Shown: positions 61,645 through 64,000 of the stretch, in pieces
Numbering within the stretch: position 1 is the first letter of the stretch
How the letters are laid out: each line of letters opens with the position of its first letter
Assembly (NCBI RefSeq): GCF_026262505.1
Contig: NC_067207.1
Span: 13,732,082-13,796,081, forward strand
Direction: 5' to 3'
DNA from: Trichomonas vaginalis G3
Taxonomy: Eukaryota > Parabasalia > Trichomonadida > Trichomonadidae
Length of the DNA: 64,000 bases
Made by a program: the position numbers and the translations under genes
Notes under the pieces: model-generated
Database searches by the model: none
What the model was told of the DNA's origin: nothing
What the model saw: only the letters and a program-made list of their open reading frames with translations

Positions 61645-62462
61645 ATGAATTTTACAAAACCACCGTTACCCTTCTTTGGAAATAAGAGTAGATGTAAAGA
61701 TATTCTATTGAGAGAACTTAAGAAACTACCGAATGGTCTAACATTTGTAGACTTGTTCGGTGGAAGTTTCTATATATCTCATTTGTGCCATACAATATTT
61801 CCTGACTCAAAGATTATATGCAATGACTTCGACAACTATATGAACCGTCTCAAACATATACCAGACACAAACAAAATATTGAAAGAGTTAAAAGAAAAGA
61901 TACCTATAGGTAAGATGGAACGTATACCATTAGATAAGAAAAATACTGTCAGAGAGGTTTTGAAAAGGCAGAGTATATTGACTGGGATAGTATATCTGCT
62001 AGACTATTATATAGTGGTGCTATAAGAGTTCATGACATTGAAACACTTATGTCAAAAGTTTTATATCTTAACTATACAAATGTTTTCAAAGAGAACATAG
62101 AAAAATATATTGAGGGTATAGAGTTTGTGAGATGTCATTGGACAGAGTTGTATGAAAAATATAAAGACAAGGAAAATGTTTTCTTTATAGTGGACCCGCC
62201 GTTCTATAACACATGGGATTTTCAATACCAAGTAGACTGGACTTTGAGAGACTCTTTAGAAACTTTAGACGTTTTACATAACCATCCATGCTTTTACTTT
62301 ACATCCGATAAAAGTGGTTTGGAAAGTGTCATGAGATGGTTAGAGGACATACATGACTATGAGTTTAGATACGATAAGATAGAATATGAGAGAGGTCCTA
62401 TAAACTGGAGAAAGTGTCATAACAAAGAAATTTTACTAGTAAGTAAATGTGGTTTGAAATAG
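61645..62462 (+). pseudogene. D12-class adenine methyltransferase, Maverick C copy, frameshifted
   Basis: Same motifs as 7959-8775 (FVDLFGGSF; VDPPFYNT). One A/G-run base is missing near 61965 (TTGAAAAGGCAG versus TTGAAAAAAGCAG), which shifts the frame. The region broken in the A copy is intact here. Leader ATTTTTATTATATATATAAA. Confidence 0.85.
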
Positions 62463-62578
62463 GACTACTTGTTTTAGGTTTTTTCCATTGTGTCATTTAC
62501 TTATTTGACGTGGCAGAAAGATATAGAGAATATGAAGATGAACCAATGCCTGCAAATGTTCAGCATATGTACTCGTAA
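62447..62578 (+). CDS. Small membrane protein, 43 aa (Maverick C)
   Basis: MWFEIGLLVLGFFHCVIYLF and acidic tail ending NVQHMYS; overlaps the methyltransferase stop exactly as in Maverick A. Confidence 0.55.
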   Translation: MWFEIGLLVLGFFHCVIYLFDVAERYREYEDEPMPANVQHMYS

Positions 62579-62601
62579 GAGATATTTTTATCTAATATTA
62601 A

Positions 62602-62964
62602 ATGGACGCACAGAACTTAGCGAATGCACAGCAACCTGGACAACCAAACCCAGAGAATATTCCAAATGAAGTTAGAATACAAACTGCAATGGCAAACTAT
62701 GGTCAAGTGCCAACAGATGTACAAATGCAAACTGCCATGTCAAATGACGCTGCGTTAGGCTTACCACCATGGTATGCAAATATGAGATGGAAAGAGTTTT
62801 ATACAAACCCCGAAGTGGGATATAAACAACTCTATGCAGATGACGCGAACACAGGAGTTGACCCAGAGTATGTTTTCTACCAGAGGAGAAATAGAATGTA
62901 TGAGCTCCAGTTAAAGAATGCTATGGAACTCAGAAGGAAACGTAAGAGACTAGGTGGACATTAG
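62602..62964 (+). CDS. Maverick protein, 120 aa (Maverick C copy)
   Basis: Encodes the same 120 residues as 7457-7819, from MDAQNLANAQQPGQP to RRKRKRLGGH. Intact between two broken neighbours. Confidence 0.65.
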   Translation: MDAQNLANAQQPGQPNPENIPNEVRIQTAMANYGQVPTDVQMQTAMSNDAALGLPPWYANMRWKEFYTNPEVGYKQLYADDANTGVDPEYVFYQRRNRMYELQLKNAMELRRKRKRLGGH

Positions 62965-62982
62965 ATTTTTACATATAGTAAA

Positions 62983-63217
62983 ATGGGTTTCTTCAGTAAG
63001 ATAGGAAAAAATGTTGGAAGAGGTATATGGAATGGAATAAAAACCGTAGGAAGAGGAATTTGGAACGGTGTGTCAAAAATATTGGTAAAAGGGTAGGTCA
63101 GTTTGTTGGTATTATACCTAAAGACCCTGAACCAGAAGAACAAGCTCCTGTTATACAACAGCCTGAACCTGCACCACAGTCTAGTTGGCAACAAATCCAA
63201 CACCTCAACCGTATTAA
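62983..63217 (+). pseudogene. Copy of the 80-aa MGFFS protein, frameshifted
   Basis: Starts MGFFSKIGKNVGRGIWNG. A frame change near 63085 separates it from KNIGKRVGQFVGIIPKDP, and a second near 63190 alters the end. Same leader as the A copy (TTTTTACATATAGTAAA). Confidence 0.75.
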
Positions 63218-63221
63218 AAAA

Positions 63222-64000
63222 TTATATTTTTACCGTTCGATAGTAGTTGTATATGAAACTAAGTTCTAAGTAAAACGCGTGGTATAATGGAATTATTCTC
63301 TTTCTTCCATCTGTAGTAAACCATACTTGAAAGTCTGAAATACTTCCACTCGGTGGTTCATATAGCTTTGTAGGTTTTTCGTAAAAGTCATTTGCCAAGC
63401 ATAAAAAAGAGTTTTGGGCGCCAGAAAATGAAGCATGAACTATAATAGCATCTGAGTCGAAAACATTTTCATATGTTCCATTAGGGTTTTCGACTTCATA
63501 AAAGTTCGGGTGTACTGGATATTCTGCAGGCTGATTTAACATCCTCAAAATCTATACCATGCCAAGTTGTTATATTTTGTAGAAATATAAACGTCTTCTC
63601 CAAGGTCTTCTATTCTATTGATTTTAACAGTTGCATTTTTCCTGTCATATATAATATCGAGATGGTACTCTCCTTCGTCAATGTTGTACTGTTTTGCATA
63701 TTCGAGATAGATATCGTTTATTTTTTCTTGAAAAGCTTGAAGAGTTGTTTCTAAGTTTACAAGCAAATTCACTTGTAAAAGTTTTCCCTGTTCAAATTTC
63801 TCATACGTACGTTTCTTTGTTATAGTATCGAATTTCAAAAGCGACCGTAAATGGGAAACCATGTATGGCTTCTGAAATGAACTTCATTCTACGAAAGCCA
63901 ACAGCTTTTGTGACGGATGGGTCTCTTAACCATCTTAACGGGTAGTCAAAACGATAGCCTTCATGCTTTACGGTCTCTGTCTCAAACTTTTGACCGACAT
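63222..64000 (-). pseudogene. Maverick virion-type protein, partial and frameshifted (Maverick C)
   Basis: Runs in from the right edge: ETVKHEGYRFDYPLRWLRDP and VAFEIRYYNKETYV in one frame, then from ~63860 KFEQGKLLQVNLLVNLETTL in another, and from ~63548 RMLNQPAEYPVHPNFYEVEN in a third, ending at 63222. Two frame changes, the second at the same place as in Maverick A. Function unknown; likely structural. Confidence 0.6.

Larger units (their letters stand above)
61560..64000. mobile_element. Maverick/Polinton C (runs off right edge)
   Basis: Terminal palindrome 61560-61590, then methyltransferase, 43-aa, 120-aa, 80-aa and virion-type genes in the same order as 9070 back to 6369, so a second copy of the same family in opposite orientation. 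It lacks the 185-bp subterminal block of A. Confidence 0.85.

Overview
The window looks like the nuclear genome of Trichomonas vaginalis or a close parabasalid. It is AT-rich, its host-type genes are intronless, and it carries DUF3447-type ankyrin genes, an ER Hsp70, and a very high density of Maverick/Polinton elements and DNA transposons (IS481EU-, pogo-, Kolobok-, MULE- and hAT-like). This is inferred from family content only; no rRNA or other organism-diagnostic gene is present.

Layout. (1) 1-~9070: Maverick A, cut by the left window edge. Its genes are a virion-protein fragment, an HNH nuclease, DNA polymerase B, small virion-like proteins, a frameshifted integrase, a frameshifted phage-tail-fibre-like gene and a D12-class adenine methyltransferase. 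(2) ~9280-13273: a hairpin-array element, an IS481EU-like integrase remnant, a non-coding TIR element and a 471-bp dispersed repeat. (3) 13306-~31860: Maverick B, the longest element. It carries decayed capsid genes (major capsid, putative penton), an SF3 helicase, an intact packaging ATPase, a block of small genes at 24.9-28.5 kb and a second decayed polymerase B; its distal end (integrase side) is missing. (4) ~31.9-37.9 kb: a pogo/DDE_1-like transposase followed by a ~1.9-kb palindrome built of 122-bp hairpin units. (5) 39.3-41.3 kb: a decayed surface-protein-like gene split by a second hairpin-array element. (6) 41.5-55.9 kb: a PDI-like gene, two truncated ankyrin genes and a GRP170-like Hsp70, interrupted by a foldback element and a TTAA-flanked Kolobok-like element that itself holds a 121-bp hairpin array. 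(7) 56.05-61.5 kb: a MULE with 121-bp subterminal repeats and an apparently intact hAT transposase. (8) 61560-64000: Maverick C, an inverted near-copy of the methyltransferase end of Maverick A.

Maverick genes would work together as a virus-like replicon: protein-primed-type polymerase plus SF3 helicase for replication, ATPase and capsid proteins for particle assembly, integrase for insertion. Nearly every large Maverick gene here carries a frameshift or one stop codon, so the copies are probably relics, whereas small genes are often intact.

The most unusual feature is a set of modular DNA hairpin arrays at four loci. They consist of stems of about 15-25 bp laid almost end to end, frequently in 121-122-bp units, and paired arms change together between copies. 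The other main candidate for novelty is the tail-fibre-like gene inside Maverick A.
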